The notes beneath the pieces were generated by a model. The model did not search any database. It had not been told where the DNA came from and was given only the letters and a program-made list of their open reading frames with translations. Position numbers and translations under genes: made by a program. This document shows positions 39,156 through 53,252 of a DNA stretch of 64,000 nucleotides, one piece after another (within the stretch, counting starts at the first letter, position 1; each line of letters begins with the position of its first letter). The stretch is from Auanema rhodensis (Eukaryota; Nematoda; Chromadorea; Rhabditida; Rhabditidae): the NCBI GenBank assembly GCA_964057225.1, contig OZ059896.1, positions 10,044,001-10,108,000 of the forward strand. Direction: 5' to 3'.

Positions 39156-40257
39156 ACTTCCTTTTTCAAAAAAATTAACTTTTTTTAAAAAGTAATTCGA
39201 TTAATTATTCTTTTTTTTTCTTTCTTCAATGTTCATAATTTACAAAATACTAATATGATAATTAATAAATTTTTGTCTGTTATTAGGCAAAGCTATTCAT
39301 ACGTGTTGCGTGTTTAATGATTTCATTGAACATCAATCAGAAATATAAATATAAATATTATATATTATACATATATCTTTGAATTTTTCAGTAGATCATA
39401 AGATTTTATGCTGTATGATCTTATATTTTATACATAATGGCGGTTCAATATATTGAAAAGTAGTTGCAATTGAAATTGATGTTCATAATAAACCTAAAAC
39501 ATTTTAAATAACGAATACGAATAATTCATAATTGTATTTTTCAGATATAAATCAATCAATATCCCAAAAAAAAATATTAAATTCATGTATAGCAATTCAT
39601 TTCTCAACTTTAATAAGTAACCTTTATTTCGATATTGATGTAAAAATTTGCAAATATTCATCATTGTCCTATTTTGATTATTGAAAAAAAAAATTTATAA
39701 CAATTTATATATAATAAAAAACATATAATTAGTAAAAATCTTTAATTTTTCTTCTATTCATTGAACTACTTATATGATTTATGAGAACATGAAATCGGTT
39801 CTCAAAACCGTTGAAAATGGCGATTAAACATAATTATATGAAATCGTACTACCCTTATCTATTTCTATGATAATCTATGTTGTTTTCAGGAAAATGGATA
39901 AGTATAGATTGTTTGATGTTGATGTTTGAAAATACTTTCTCTTTCACGGTCAATATATGAAAAAAACATATTAAATGAGGTTAATAATGATCAATGATAA
40001 TAAAAGAAAAAGAAATATTGAAGCAAAAATACAAAATTCGATTTGTAGTTAAACATGCACATGTGAGCAAAGATGGTGAAAACTAATATTTATATGTTTC
40101 AACATTTAGTATTCTATTTTTTTTTCGATTTTTTTCTATTTTTGACTGAGAATCATTTAAAAAAAATCAAAAAAAAATCAAAATAATCTGGCACGAATTG
40201 AATTGGAAAGAGATGATACCCGAAATGAGTAGAAATACGCAAAAGCTAGAAATCAAT
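39156..40257. other. AT-rich spacer, tRNA to KCC 3' end
   Basis: About 1.1 kb of AT-rich sequence. The right part should be the 3' untranslated region of the minus-strand KCC gene. No open frame of note and no recognised motif. Confidence 0.6.
39162..39166 (+). terminator. RNA polymerase III terminator of tRNA-Gly
   Basis: Run of five T residues beginning seven bases after the tRNA discriminator base, the standard Pol III stop signal. Confidence 0.85.
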
Positions 40258-43200
40258 CTAAGAATAGATCGTAACAACTTCTGCTCCTGTTCCACGAACT
40301 AAAAGAACCCTTTCCATGCCTTCAGTTAAAGCTTCAATGAACTCCATATCTAGAATAATATTGTAAATATGGTTAAACGATTATACAAGAGAATATTCTA
40401 AAATATTTCTTCAACTTACAATAAGTATCGGAATCATTATCTGGTGGTCCGGGTAAATTGATTACAGTTAGTTGACTCTCAGCTGATCTTTCCTTCATAA
40501 GTTCGTTAAGCTTAACAGCAGTGTGCATCTTATGCACGTTATATCTTCTCTTTCTCTTTTGCTCTTCACTTTCCTTAGGTTTATCCTTCAATATTAAGTA
40601 TTGCAATGATAAGTTTCAAGTTTCGTTTTACCTCATTCACTTCTTTGTCATCACTAAATCTGACACCTTTTCCCTCAGCCTTTGGCTTTTTCGTTTCATC
40701 ATCTTCACGACCTTCCTCTACATCTTCTAATTTTTTCTCGAAAATACCAGCCTATGCAAGAAAAATGTTTATAAGTTAGTTTATTGAAAAAACTTACAGC
40801 TTCTTCTTCATTGATCTTGCTAAGCTTGCGTTCTCTAGTAATATCTTCCAAATGAATTTGAATATCACGATCTCTTTCAGTCTTATTCAAACTCTTCAAC
40901 ATTTGAGTTCTTTCTTCCATTTTCAAAGTTCTTTCATAGGTGTAGTCGGAAATATCAGAATCAGTCTGAAAATAATATTATATGAGATAGCTAATTGATT
41001 ATATATATTTACCATTTCAATAATGTGAACTTGAGCTTCAATACGTAATTGATATAAGAATCTTTCAAGATCTTGTTTCATTTGCACATTGTTGTCCTCC
41101 ACTTGAGCAATAGCAAAAAGTCTAACTTTGGTATTTTTCCATGTTTTGTGTTGACGAAGAAGGAACGGCAATAACATGAGAAGACCTCCATCATGCACAA
41201 CCCACCAGACATCAAGATTTCCAGATACTTTAGTGGAAGAAGACGGGAATTTGGCAGCATTTTTTGGTACCAAAATGGCACATCTGAACAATGTACATGA
41301 TAATTTTCACAAAAATGAGAGGAATATTGCTTACTTAGCTGCAGAAATAGCCCGAATGGCGGAAACAAATTTGTGTCCAACAGACCATTGTCTTTCACTA
41401 TTCCATTGATCAGGCCATGTTAACATTACAGTATTATGTCGTAATCCACCAAGACCAGATGTCTTAAATATATTTATAAACATATTAATTTATAATATAA
41501 TATATTAATAAAAATTGAAAAAAAAAATAAACAAATGAATCTTTACTTGAATAAGACAGCTAACTCCATCAATAATGTCAGATGTTACAAGAACATCACA
41601 GAATCCTCTGATTTTGTTTTTACGTAATAAACCTTCCATTGTTTGTTGATAAGCTCCAGCTTCAGCATAATCCACAGCATAATCACCTTTCATACAAAGA
41701 GATACAAGAGTAAGACCCTAAATATTTATATAATTTGTTTATACAATATAGAAAAACATACTTTTCCAGCTTTAAGCTGTGAAACAAAACCTAGCATGCC
41801 ATGAGTTGAAGGATTATCCACTTCATCAACCAAAACAAGCAACTGTGGACGCCAATTACGAGTATGTTGAGGCTTACTATCCAGATTAAGAAGAGCAAAT
41901 CTGAAGAAAACAGAAAATTATCAAATTTTCATGAATGATAGTAGTCTATTACCTGGCAGCACTAAGACCTAAACCACGAATTCCATCTCCCCATTCTTTT
42001 TCAGCTCCAGCATATTCAATATATTTGTAAACAGTTGCTCCAATAAATATAGCAATTAAAGCAAAATGCCAAGCCGAAATGAACATTACGGCAATGCAAA
42101 GAACTGAACCAATCAACGACAGAGACCTATAATTATAAGAAAAAAAATGAGTAAAACAAGTATTCAAGAGAATACAAACCAATGGAAGTATCTGAAACTA
42201 GGTCTCCATCCTGGAGAATTGAGCAGTGATTGAAGGGCACAAGCAGTGTTAACACCCAAGTAACACATAAGGAAGAATCTATATTTTATTTTAATTAATT
42301 AAAATTATTTTAAATAATGTTTACTGTGTAATTAAAGCAGTAATATTTTCAATTACAGCAATGAGGATACCCATTTCACAGATGAGTAAAGTTAAGAAAA
42401 TGGCTCGAATTGGCTCTCCACGCTTATCAATTTTACGGAATGGTTTCAAGAATGGAATAACATCATCTAAAAATTATAAAATTAAATATGTAAGCTATTA
42501 CGAGAACACCAGAAGCAATAGCTTGAAGAAGACGTGGTGCTCCTGTTAACGATTGCATTCCAGCTCCGACTGTAGCCAAAAACGATCCAAACTATAATTA
42601 ATATTCGTTTTTAATCATTATTATGTAGAAGTAATATTAAGACTTGAAAAATACAACTAGTTTTTGTACAAAAACATACCAAAATAGCAATTGGAATAGG
42701 CCAAGCAATTTCAGATACCATTAGTTTTCCCATAGCAGATGATCCAAACTTATCTCGAATCATCATTTCAGAAACTGTTGCTCCAAATAATACAACTCCA
42801 GATATATCTTTAATATTATTGAATTATATATTTATATTTAATTCATTTTTATTTTCTTACAAACAACGCTGGTAGTTAACTGAGCTCCAAGTGTACCTAA
42901 TGGAATAGATCGAGAAGCATCTCGTAAATTTCCAGATCTATTGGATCCAGCCATAATTCCTGAATATATTAATATTTTTTATTGAAATATCTTTGTTAAA
43001 GCATCAAAAACCTGTAGCTGATGGGAAGAAAACACCAATAAGAATCATGAAAGACGTTGTTGAATCAGCAAAAATATAAAAACCATTGGTATTTTGTTTT
43101 GTAGCTTTATCCTTAAATTACATAATTAATAAATTATATATATAATATATTTAAATATTACTTTAGGATCTTTTGATAAAATATCTCCTTGTTTTGTATG

Positions 43201-45594
43201 TTTGGGCCATAAATTATCCCAAAATACTCCACTTGCAATACCTTTGATAGCTGGCTGAAATTCAGAAATTTATTTGAAATTTTATAAAAAAAAAAATTAA
43301 AAATTACCTCTGCGCGAATAGCTGGCAAGTTAGTACCTCTCCATACTTTGATATTCTTAACTTTAGTAAAATAAGGATCACATGTTCCATTATTTGAACA
43401 GAACAATGGTGTTAATCCATCAACTGTACAGTTTGCCATTACTTTGTTGGTTTCAAAATATGTAACAAGATCTACTGGACGATCTCCAACCATACAATAT
43501 CTTAAAGAAAGTTAAATATAATATTTATAGTTATATATATAGTTAATATAAATTAAATAAACTACTCACTTCAAATCATCTGTACCCTTGAAACGAACAG
43601 CAACTCCAAGGAATGAGGAGAGAATACAGAAGATAACAACAAATACCATAGGAAGAGCAAACTTATTGACAACCTTAAAACATATTTTTAAAAAAATTAA
43701 AATAAATTTTATGACTATTAGAATACCTTAACTCCAGCTAAGACAATTAATCCAAGAATAAATAATAATACTGTACCCAATAGACGGAAATTATTGAAAA
43801 TATCTTCAAAAACTTTGGCACTTGGAGCTATATATAGCTAAAATATAATATTATTATGTAAATTATAATTTCTAATTTACCAGAAGAATTTCAACAGCTC
43901 CCGTAATGTACATTGATGCAGCTATTGTTGTTCCAAGATAGAATAAAATACCAACAGCACCACCAAGCTCTGGACCCAGATTTCTACTAATCATGTAGTA
44001 CGGTCCTCCACCCGACACCACACCATTTGTAGCTATAGCAGATAAGGAAATAGATGTCAAGAAAGTCTATAAAAAAAAAGAATAAAAATGTATAATAATT
44101 ATACTAATTATACTAATTATATTAAAAATATAAAATAAACTTACTACAGAAACGCAAATAAAAACGACAAAAAATGCTTGGAATATTCCAGCTGTACCGA
44201 TAATCCAGACCATACGAATGAAGAACAAAACTCCGAATATATTTTGAAGACATGGCAAGAAAACTCCCATGATTGTTCCCATTTTAGCTGCCTACAAAAG
44301 AAAAGTCTTTAATTATATTTTCATTAAAAAAAAGTTTTCATTCCATATTAGTTATTGAACTTTTCCTTATAATATTCATATAAACTTCATGTTTTCTCTA
44401 TATGCTCTTTGATCATCAATTCACCTGTTTTGGTTTTTCATCAGCTTCTTCAGCAGTAGGCTCAGTTGCATTGTAAACGGATAGCTTCCGTAACATTTGT
44501 CCGATTTTTTGTCCCTGAGTATCATAGTCTTGCTGCAAATAAAAGAACTAAATATGTTATATACTCTCTATATATATATATATGTATAATTAATAAAATT
44601 TCTTAACAACAATAATCATTATATAGTAATATTATTTATTGATATATGTGTATATAATCAAATTAATAGTTAATTTATATATTTAAATATACCCATATAT
44701 ATCTAACTATATATCTAACTATATATTATATTTAATATGTTACTTAAATGTAATTTGACATTTCAATCTTTATTCTACTACTGTCTCTTTAACTTTTCTT
44801 TTATATGTTTCAGCTTGAACGATTATTTCAAATATGAAATTTTAAGAAATGTCGTTGTTCATACATACATATACTATGTTATAATATATGAAAAAGGAGG
44901 TTTGTACGAAAAAAAAAGAAAAAAGAAAGATTGATATTCCAAAAGTTTCAAAGTTATGTGTAAAAGTTCAACAGAAGAGAAGAAACATTATACATAACGT
45001 ATACACATGTATTGCAACTCCTATGAGACAAGTAGTCAGAGTTGAAAGTTTATTTTCTTCAAAAAATACTTAATTAAATAAAATATAACTATATATAGTT
45101 ATATATTTACAGATATTATTTTATATTTAATTTTAAATTCAACAATTCTTTCTCTCAGCTTTTTCTTAACTTTAGTTGCAAAAGCATTTTTTTTCAATAA
45201 ATTGACACAAATAACTAGATGATGGATAGGAACTTTAGCAATAATGACATAGCTTTTCAAGAATAAAAAGACAATAGTTCTTTTAGATACATAATATAAA
45301 CCAAAAATATACATTCATCAAGTTATACACATGTGTATAGTATTTAAAAAAAAAAGAAAAAAAGAAGAAAAGTATAAGAAATAATAGAAATAAGAATATA
45401 TGTATATGTATATGTATATATATAATACGAGATTTCTCTATTTATATATATATAGTTATAAATAAATATTATTAAAACTATATATATATATTTATTTATT
45501 TTTTATTTTTATTTTAAAAACTTGTTTTTACTGACCTCGTATAATGCAAGAGGTGAATGCTGCTCACATAATGGAATTCTTTCAGCACCATCGT
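40258..45594 (-). CDS. K-Cl cotransporter (KCC, SLC12 family), exons shared by both isoforms
   Basis: Twenty-three minus-strand exons: 45536-45594, 44425-44532, 44145-44291, 43881-44066, 43727-43837, 43570-43673, 43308-43500, 43162-43254, 43012-43111, 42861-42959, 42680-42807, 42510-42591, 42325-42466, 42180-42278, 41953-42126, 41762-41900, 41547-41717, 41335-41462, 41013-41283, 40798-40965, 40632-40751, 40420-40585, 40258-40349. With exon 1a the protein has 1074 residues, with exon 1b 1035, both usual KCC lengths. Diagnostic blocks: [11 protein letters not shown] (TM1), SAIATNGVV, a Cys-rich N-glycosylated extracellular loop after TM5, [51 protein letters not shown] and the C-terminal end VVTIYS. 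KCCs carry K+ and Cl- out of cells together, controlling volume and neuronal chloride. Two regulatory threonines of the WNK-SPAK/OSR1 pathway are present: YERT (Thr906) and MHTAVKLNE (Thr1011). It is KCC rather than NKCC, judged by the ectoloop and C-terminus. Confidence 0.96.
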
Positions 45595-46321
45595 CTGGAA
45601 TAAACAAATTAATTAAAATTGTTTGAATCAAAATTGAAGTTAATTGAATTTTTCATTCGATTATATCCTTGTATACTAGATATACGGAAATATTTAAGGT
45701 TTTTTCTATTCTTTGGTAACTTTGTTTAAAATAATAGTTTTGGATGTTTATCAGTTTGTATATACTTGAATAACTTTTTATATATTTGAAAAATTTAATT
45801 AATAAAAAAAATATTCAATTATAGTTTTAAAATTAAATAAAAATATATATAATACTGATTATATATTCTATATTATTTTTTTTATTTTTTTAAAATTTAT
45901 ATATAAACATTTTTTTTAAATCTGTTCACAATGAGCAATATCTTTGAAGTTTTTCTGATTTTAAAGAATATGAAAGTAGTTTTTTTCTTTATAACTACAC
46001 TGCATTTAGCAGATGAAATACCAAGTTTAGAAAAAATGTCGTTGCACAAGGTTATAATAAGCCATCAAGCATAAATTAGCATAATTGGCGGGAAACACAT
46101 CAGCTAGCTATACACAATGGAACAACACATCATCTTTTTTTTGGCTTGTACGAAATATATGTAGTTCTTGCAATTTTCTTCACAAAAAAAAGAAGAGAAA
46201 AAAAGATATAAACATCAAAAAATATGTAAATTTGTATATGAAACATATGTATATATCTAAATTTATAGATAAATATGTTTAAATTAATATAATATATTAA
46301 TTATTTTATGTTACTCATCAC

Positions 46322-46349
46322 CTTTTTTAGATCCACGTCGTGTAGACAT
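46322..46349 (-). CDS. KCC alternative first exon 1b (short N-terminus)
   Basis: ATG at 46347-46349 opens MSTRRGSKK and runs 28 coding bases to a GTGATGAG donor (46314-46321) in phase 1. This matches the acceptor before 45594, giving SKK joined to DDGAERIP. An in-frame TGA lies a few codons upstream and the -3 base is A, so this is a genuine translation start rather than an internal exon. The ten-residue basic N-terminus lacks the RFRV kinase-docking motif of exon 1a. A nearby promoter is implied but not identified. Confidence 0.75.
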
Positions 46350-48727
46350 TGTTATAAGTATTCAAATTCAATCATAATATTAGTTAATAATTAATTAATA
46401 TAGATATAGTTTTTAAAAAAAAAAACTTTTTAATTTTGGTTATAACACAGTTCAATTCAAATATATTTAGCTATGACGTTCTTTTGACCAATAACCTAAA
46501 ATAGAAATGCATTGGTTTAAAGTTAAACTATATACTTGAGAATAATACGAAATTATAAGAAAATGTATTTGATTGACTTCAAGAATATCTAACAGTATGA
46601 GTCTTATTGTCTAAGAAAGATTTGGCATGAATTCAAAATGCCTCAGGGTGAAGTAAGGGAATTTCAGAATAAAGTTTTAGATAAGCTACGCATTAAGACA
46701 TTCCGATTGATAAATACGGTAAAGTTGAAAACCTTGTTAAGTAGAAGAAGCATAACAATAATCTAGAAAGTATAGTATAGTGTATGCTCTGGAAATTAAG
46801 GAAAAGAAATATATGTATAGTTGGTTACGTAAATAGATTCATAAAACTGAATTGATCACATATCAGAATCATGATGTGATGATTTAGATTGAAAAGTAGC
46901 TGTTGAAGATTATATAGGCAACTTATGACCAGATTAGTACTGGCCTATAGAAGAGCAAAAAGAGGAAGATGCAACGACTGAAGAGCGTGCTTCAGACTCA
47001 AAGCCCTGAAAACGGCTCTGCTATTTAGTCGGGCCTCGTGCCAAATACTCCTGGAACGAAAATTGGGCAGACATATGCGAGAGAAAACTTTTTTTCTATT
47101 CTTTTCTTTTTGAGGCTGGTTTTATTCATTGAAACAAGAAAAAACATAGATAAAAAAAGGAGAAAAAATGGAGAAGATGAAGCAGAGAATGAAAATATTG
47201 AAGAGAATATGTCTGACATTTGAAGAAAGAGTATAAAAAATGAAGAGATTGAGTGAAAGAAACAAAAATGTAAAGGTAAAGTAAAGTATTTACTATACTA
47301 AATATACATATAGTAGTATATGTATATCTTTTGAATTTAAAAAAAAAAATTTGTTGTAACATTTCATATTATCGAAAGAAACGATATGCATCAAAATAAA
47401 GTGCAATTGAATGTGGAAAGAAATTTCCATAGCGAAAAGAGTAATGAAATAACCGGACAATTCAACTTGAATAAAGAACTTTAAAGTCAAAAGAGGAAGA
47501 GATAAAGAGAACTGCAGTTGAAGTTATTATATTGAAAAAGAAAATAATAACTGAATACGGAAATTATATACATATGTGTATATATACGTATATGTGTAGA
47601 TATAATCCATACATACAGAGAAAAATATAATTTAGTTTAAATAATATTTTAAATAAAGAAAAAAATATATAAAATCAACGAAAGTTGTTGTTTTTTCAAG
47701 CTCGCATGCTGTTTGAAGATAAACTACAACCAGAGATAAAAGCTCTCTCTCTAACACATTCAAGCATTCTTTCTTTGAGACATCAAAGTATCTGTGTGCG
47801 TATGTATGTGTATGTGTGGATATGAGAGTGGAAAAGAAAGAGAGAAACTAAAAGAGAAAGAAAGAAAAATGTGTCAATGTGTGCCTACATAACCTGAGGC
47901 TTCGATTAAGCTTGTCTTCTGACTATTACCGCCTGCTGAGCATCGAGAAGTTAAAGAGAGGAGTAAGCAGCTGAATTGTTTCCGATTCCGCCTCTCTTAG
48001 TTATGAAAAGCGGAAGGATCAAGACAACATTTTTTTTCTGGTTGGATACAGAGGAAATAGTTTTTTACAATCTGGAGGGATAATATATAGTAAATATTGA
48101 TTTACAGAAGAAAAGATTAAAACTTACATGATAATAGGAAACAACTTAAAATTAAATGGAAAAAACAAATTAAAAGAAGAAAAATTATATTGACAACCGG
48201 TCTGTGCATCAACTTAATGATATGTTTTTCGTTTACGTGAATTCCACGTCATGCAGCTTATTAGCTTACATGCTAATATCAAGGGGTTAGCGCTCAATAA
48301 TTTTGTTTTGTTTTTTTTAAATGTAAATATGATAATGTTTCGTTATAAATGAGAAAATACAGCAAATTATGGGCATAAATACTGTTTTTTCCACTTTAAG
48401 CTATATCAGATACATAGAGCTGACTTAAAAAAATTAAAAATAAAAGAAGAAAAGAAAATGAGGATAGAAAAGATATAAAGGAGTACAATGTGCAAGCAAG
48501 ATAATCGGAGAGAAAATAAAATAAAGGAACAAGAGGCAGGGAACAAATCTAGAGAAGGCAAAAGAAAAGTTGAGTAAGATGGAGGCGTCACACAGCAGGC
48601 TGTGCTTCCCTTCATTGCTTCTGAAGCTGTTGATGGTCGCCGAGTTTCCATTTTTGGTTTCGTGCAGTTTCTGGAAAACGGAGAAAGGAGGAGAGGGAGA
48701 TGAGAGAATGGGGAGAATAGAAAGAGG

Positions 48728-48732
<5 letters not shown>

Positions 48733-48790
<58 letters not shown>
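48733..48790. repeat. GA microsatellite
   Basis: About 58 bases of pure AG/GA dinucleotide within the KCC first intron. The long leucine/serine-rich open frames crossing it are repeat artefacts. Confidence 0.95.
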
Positions 48791-48795
<5 letters not shown>

Positions 48796-50360
48796 AAGAG
48801 AGAGAAAGGAGAACAGGGGGTTGAAATGCGTAGTGAGAGAAAATGAAATACATATGAAGAGAAGTACGAAAGGAAATAAAGGATAAAGTAAGATAAAAAG
48901 AAAAAAGAATGAAAAGAGTTGAATACATGCCGAGTAATAAGAGAGAAAAGTGCCAAATATGATGAACACTTCTCATATACTTTTCCGTCGTCCTTATTTT
49001 ATGTTGCTTCTCACTACTCAACATCTCCACGGCATCGACGACAGCAGTATCTGCCATTGGCATTATTCTGACAACGACAGCTTTAAGTTGCTATGACATG
49101 GATGAGTTTCAAACTGAAGCTTTTCGTAGTGAAAATGGCTTGAGTTCATTGTCGTGCTGACGACATGCAGTAGTTGAGTTTCAATACACCTTGTTCCATT
49201 ATATTTACTGAAGGTAACGGAATGCCATAGAGAGTTTATTTGCCTCTTTTCTAAAAGAAGGATATCGACTAGAAGGATATAACACCGATCCTTCTGATAT
49301 GGCATAGAATATTTAATTAGTGTTTATGAAAAGAAGAAATAGAACAAATTTATAAAAAGAATCATAAGAAATTTCTCTAAATTCGAGTGCTTTTCCACAA
49401 ATTTCTAAATGTACTTTAGGAACATGAAAAGAAGTTTTTTTTTTTTGAAAAATAAAAATAATAGTTAATATAACTAGAATAGAAAACAAGAAATATTCAT
49501 ATATTTATAGAAATAAACACAAGGTTTAATATGCTCATGTTATAACCATTGAACCAAATAAAGTGTTGTAAATTTGTTTTTTATCGTATGTTATAGAAGA
49601 TGTCTTATCTATAATTCCCAAAGAAAAATGAGGCAGTGAGCAAAAGATAGAGAGAAGGATGACGGCTAGTGGATAAAGAAGTGGTGCGTTGTCCAAGATA
49701 CTTAGATAACTATAGTTATGAATGAACAGATCGCAACCAAATCAAGGCATTCTTGTCGTCATACATGTCTTGTCTTCGATTGCCATCAGAAGACGTGGAT
49801 ATAGAGATGACAACAGCGAAGGACGAGAGCGATGATGTCAATGAAATGTACGAGAAAAACTCAAAGCAGTTTTGGCTCTTATTGCGTCTGTTCGTTATTC
49901 AGTCTAGGGACCAGCAGTCCATAATTGGACTGACGCCAAGTGAGATGTTGCACAGGGATTAAGCTTTAGAGCCTTGAATATTCTGATTATTCGTCTGCTT
50001 TCGTTTCCGTATGATGCTCTTTGGCAAAGTATACATGCATAGAGGGAACAATGAGTAAATTCAACCAAATTTTTATTTGTTTTCGTAGATTATACATACT
50101 TATATGTATATAGTTAGGTTGACTATCGTTTCTTCTTTTCTTTCCTTTTCATCTCAAAAAGATTTAAGTCTGAACAGAGTTGTCTTCAAAAGTGCAAAAA
50201 GATCAAAAGCATTAAATAAAATAAAATAAAGGTCTACAATAACTATAATAATTTAAATAAATTATATAATATGTACAATAAAAATTTCTCTTTAAATTCA
50301 TTTTGATCTATCAAATTTTTTTTGATGATCTCACATTTTCATTTTTATTTATTCCATCTT

Positions 50361-50362
<2 letters not shown>

Positions 50363-50395
<33 letters not shown>
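50363..50395. repeat. CT microsatellite (opposite strand bias)
   Basis: About 33 bases of CT on the plus strand, followed by GTCTCTCTTTC. It is one of only two clear CT runs in the otherwise GA-biased right half (the other is at about 62983-63015). Confidence 0.95.
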
Positions 50396-50403
<8 letters not shown>

Positions 50404-51420
50404 TTCATATTTTTTCAAACTTTTCATCTTCAATCATGCATTGAGTATACTTATTGTTCAATCAGCTCATCTCAATCATAACTCCAAGACCTGTTGTTTA
50501 AAAAAACCATTTAGACGTCATATGATTATAGAAATCTATTTTTTACCATATGTACATATATAGTATTCTCTACGATAATATATAATCAAATTAATTAACA
50601 ATGATAAAATGAAATGAAAAAAGAAGATTCAAAAAGTAATCTACAGATATAATTATTGAAACTATAATTTGGTTTTTTATACAAAAACCATATGAAAGTA
50701 TGGAAATAAAAAAAAAAAGAAAGAAAGAAGAGAAATTTCATTACATTGAAGAAACAATTCTTTTCATTTCAATATATGTGCATAATATATGAACTTTGTC
50801 GATATACATATGTACATATGTATTTCACAAATGTTATTCACTTTTTTTAGAAGAGGGGAGAATGGAGAATCTTCTATATATCATTAACAAAAACATTTAA
50901 ATTTAAATATTTAATATATTAAAATAAAAGAAAATAACGAATGAATAGATTTTTCTTTTCTTTCTCTCTTTTTTTTTGGGAAAATAAAAATTGAAAATCG
51001 TCTTAAGATTTAAAAAGCCGTTTATGAAAAGACACAACCAAGGAATGTCAAATAATCCTTCTTTATGCGACAACGACGATGATGTCTTCAGAAGCATGTT
51101 AATACCCGAGGCCTAGTTGATCCTTCTCGGGTTCTATGGTTAAACCAAAAGAACTGTTATACTAGAATTTTTTTAGTTCTAATAGATAAACTGCTGATTT
51201 ACAAATAATATTTTTATGTGTATATATATATATACATATGTATGTAAATAATTAACAAATAAGGTATATACTATACATAAATATACTATATGTATATTCA
51301 TGTAAAATAGAAATTAACATGAAAAAAATAAAAGAAATTAATGTATAATTGGAGTAATATATGATATTGAAAGAGAGAAAGAGAGAAGGAAGAAGAAGGG
51401 AAAGGAGTATATATAGAAAG

Positions 51421-51439
51421 AGAGAGGAAGAGATAGAGC

Positions 51440-51496
<57 letters not shown>

Positions 51497-51503
51497 AGAG
51501 AGA
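51421..51503. repeat. GA-rich microsatellite, interrupted
   Basis: About 80 bases of GA dinucleotides with a few GC, GGG and TA interruptions, in the KCC first intron. Confidence 0.9.
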
Positions 51504-52259
51504 TAATTCAAAGATATTTATATAGTAATCAATATATACATTATATTAAGTAATTTAATTGATTATTAGTTTCAAATTTATGTTAAGTATCAAGTTGAAG
51601 TACTCATTTTCCATATATACATGCTGTATCTCAATTTTCTTCTATTTCAAAGAATAAAATAATTCTTAATACATCATAATGAATTTTTTTTTCTTTGACA
51701 TAAGATAGTATATAGAAAATACAAACAAAATAAGCACATCAATGAAATATTAGAAGCTTATTGTTATGAAAGAAAAATAAAATATTGAAATATAAAGAAC
51801 AATAAAAAACTTTAACCAGTACAATACAGAAAAAAAAGTATTTGGAAAAAGTTTTCAAGATTTTCTTTAAATGTTCTAGAAATAGCTATACATACATAAC
51901 GATACATATAGTTATTTCTATTAAATATAATTTAATTAGGAAATATAATTTTATTTATAAAAAAAAAAGAAAAAAAATTGAATGTATTCATCTGTATGTC
52001 AAACAGATTATCAAAAGCTTCAGGTGAAATGCGTGAAAACATTGCCAATGTGGAGAACCTTAGTATGTACACATGAATGTATTTGAAATATTTATTATTT
52101 AAAGTTAAAAAAATAAAAAAAACGCGGCTAATGAAGAAAAATGGCGAATTTTTAAAAAAAAATAACAGAAAGCTTTTGTTATTTGTTCCAAAAAACCACT
52201 AATACATATGTGTATGTATATAATACACACATATACATACATACAATGTATGTATATTC

Positions 52260-52293
<34 letters not shown>

Positions 52294-53033
52294 TATTTTA
52301 AAAATTTTATTTATTATAAAAAATTAAATGTAAAATACCAATTCAACTATTTCAGGTCATTTTCAATTTTTGAACATACTCAACAAATTTTTCATTTTTT
52401 TCACCCAAAGGTATGAGCGTATTTGTAGTAGTTTTTAAAGAAATGTCCTGTTTTTCAATAAAATAAATGACATATAAGCTATGTAAAACATCAAGAACAT
52501 CGATAAGTTTTTATGGATTTTCAAAGTAGAAAACAAATATAAAAAAAGGTAAACCCAAATAGGAATTAATGAAAAAAATATGTTTGAAATATATATTAAA
52601 TAAAAAAAAAGAGAAATGGATACTCAAACAAATAGATTGAGGAATATGGAGCAAGAGTATTTGTAAAATATGCATCTACCTTATAAATATATAGATTATA
52701 GTATTTACTATATATATATATAGAAATATTAATAAAAATAGTTTTTTAAATGAAAATATTTTAAATTTTGAAACAAAATTGTTCAGTTGAAACGAGACTC
52801 TGAATGAAAAGTATGAAAAGCTTAATGTGCATGCATGTCAATGGTTAAGGTAATTAGGAAAAAGAGTTTTTAACAGATTACATAACATATGCATTTCCGG
52901 TTGCATCATTTTGTGTGAAAGATGATGAGAACGGAAATTGAGCTTTTCCGATTCTGAAATTTAGTTTTATTCTTCTTTCTGAGTAGAACATGAAAAAGGA
53001 TGAGTAACTGTGTGCAAGAGTAGAAGGTAAAAA

Positions 53034-53059
53034 AAGAGAGAGAGAGAGAGAGAAAGAGA

Positions 53060-53116
<57 letters not shown>

Positions 53117-53134
53117 AGAGAAAGAGAAAGAGAT

Positions 53135-53183
<49 letters not shown>

Positions 53184-53252
53184 AGAGATGAGAAAGAGAA
53201 AGAGAGAGAGATAGAGATAGAGATAGAGAGAGAAAGAGAAAGAGAGCGAGAG
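53034..53252. repeat. Long GA/GAAA compound array
   Basis: About 220 bases of GA dinucleotides mixed with AAAGAG units and two GATGAGAAAGAG units. It is the longest homopurine tract in the window, with mirror symmetry of the kind that can form triplex (H-) DNA. It lies 2.5 kb downstream of KCC exon 1a in the transcript sense. Confidence 0.95.

Noticed and set aside
48406-49063. Long minus-strand frames rich in L and S
   Set aside because: They are produced by the GA/CT microsatellite and pyrimidine-rich flanks, with no domain and no codon pattern of a gene. The N-terminal piece MPMADTAVVDAV ends in a donor whose phase does not fit the KCC acceptor.
49753-49962. 69-codon plus-strand frame rich in D and E
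   Set aside because: Composition is ordinary but there is no recognised domain, and it opposes the transcription direction inferred for the region. Treated as chance.
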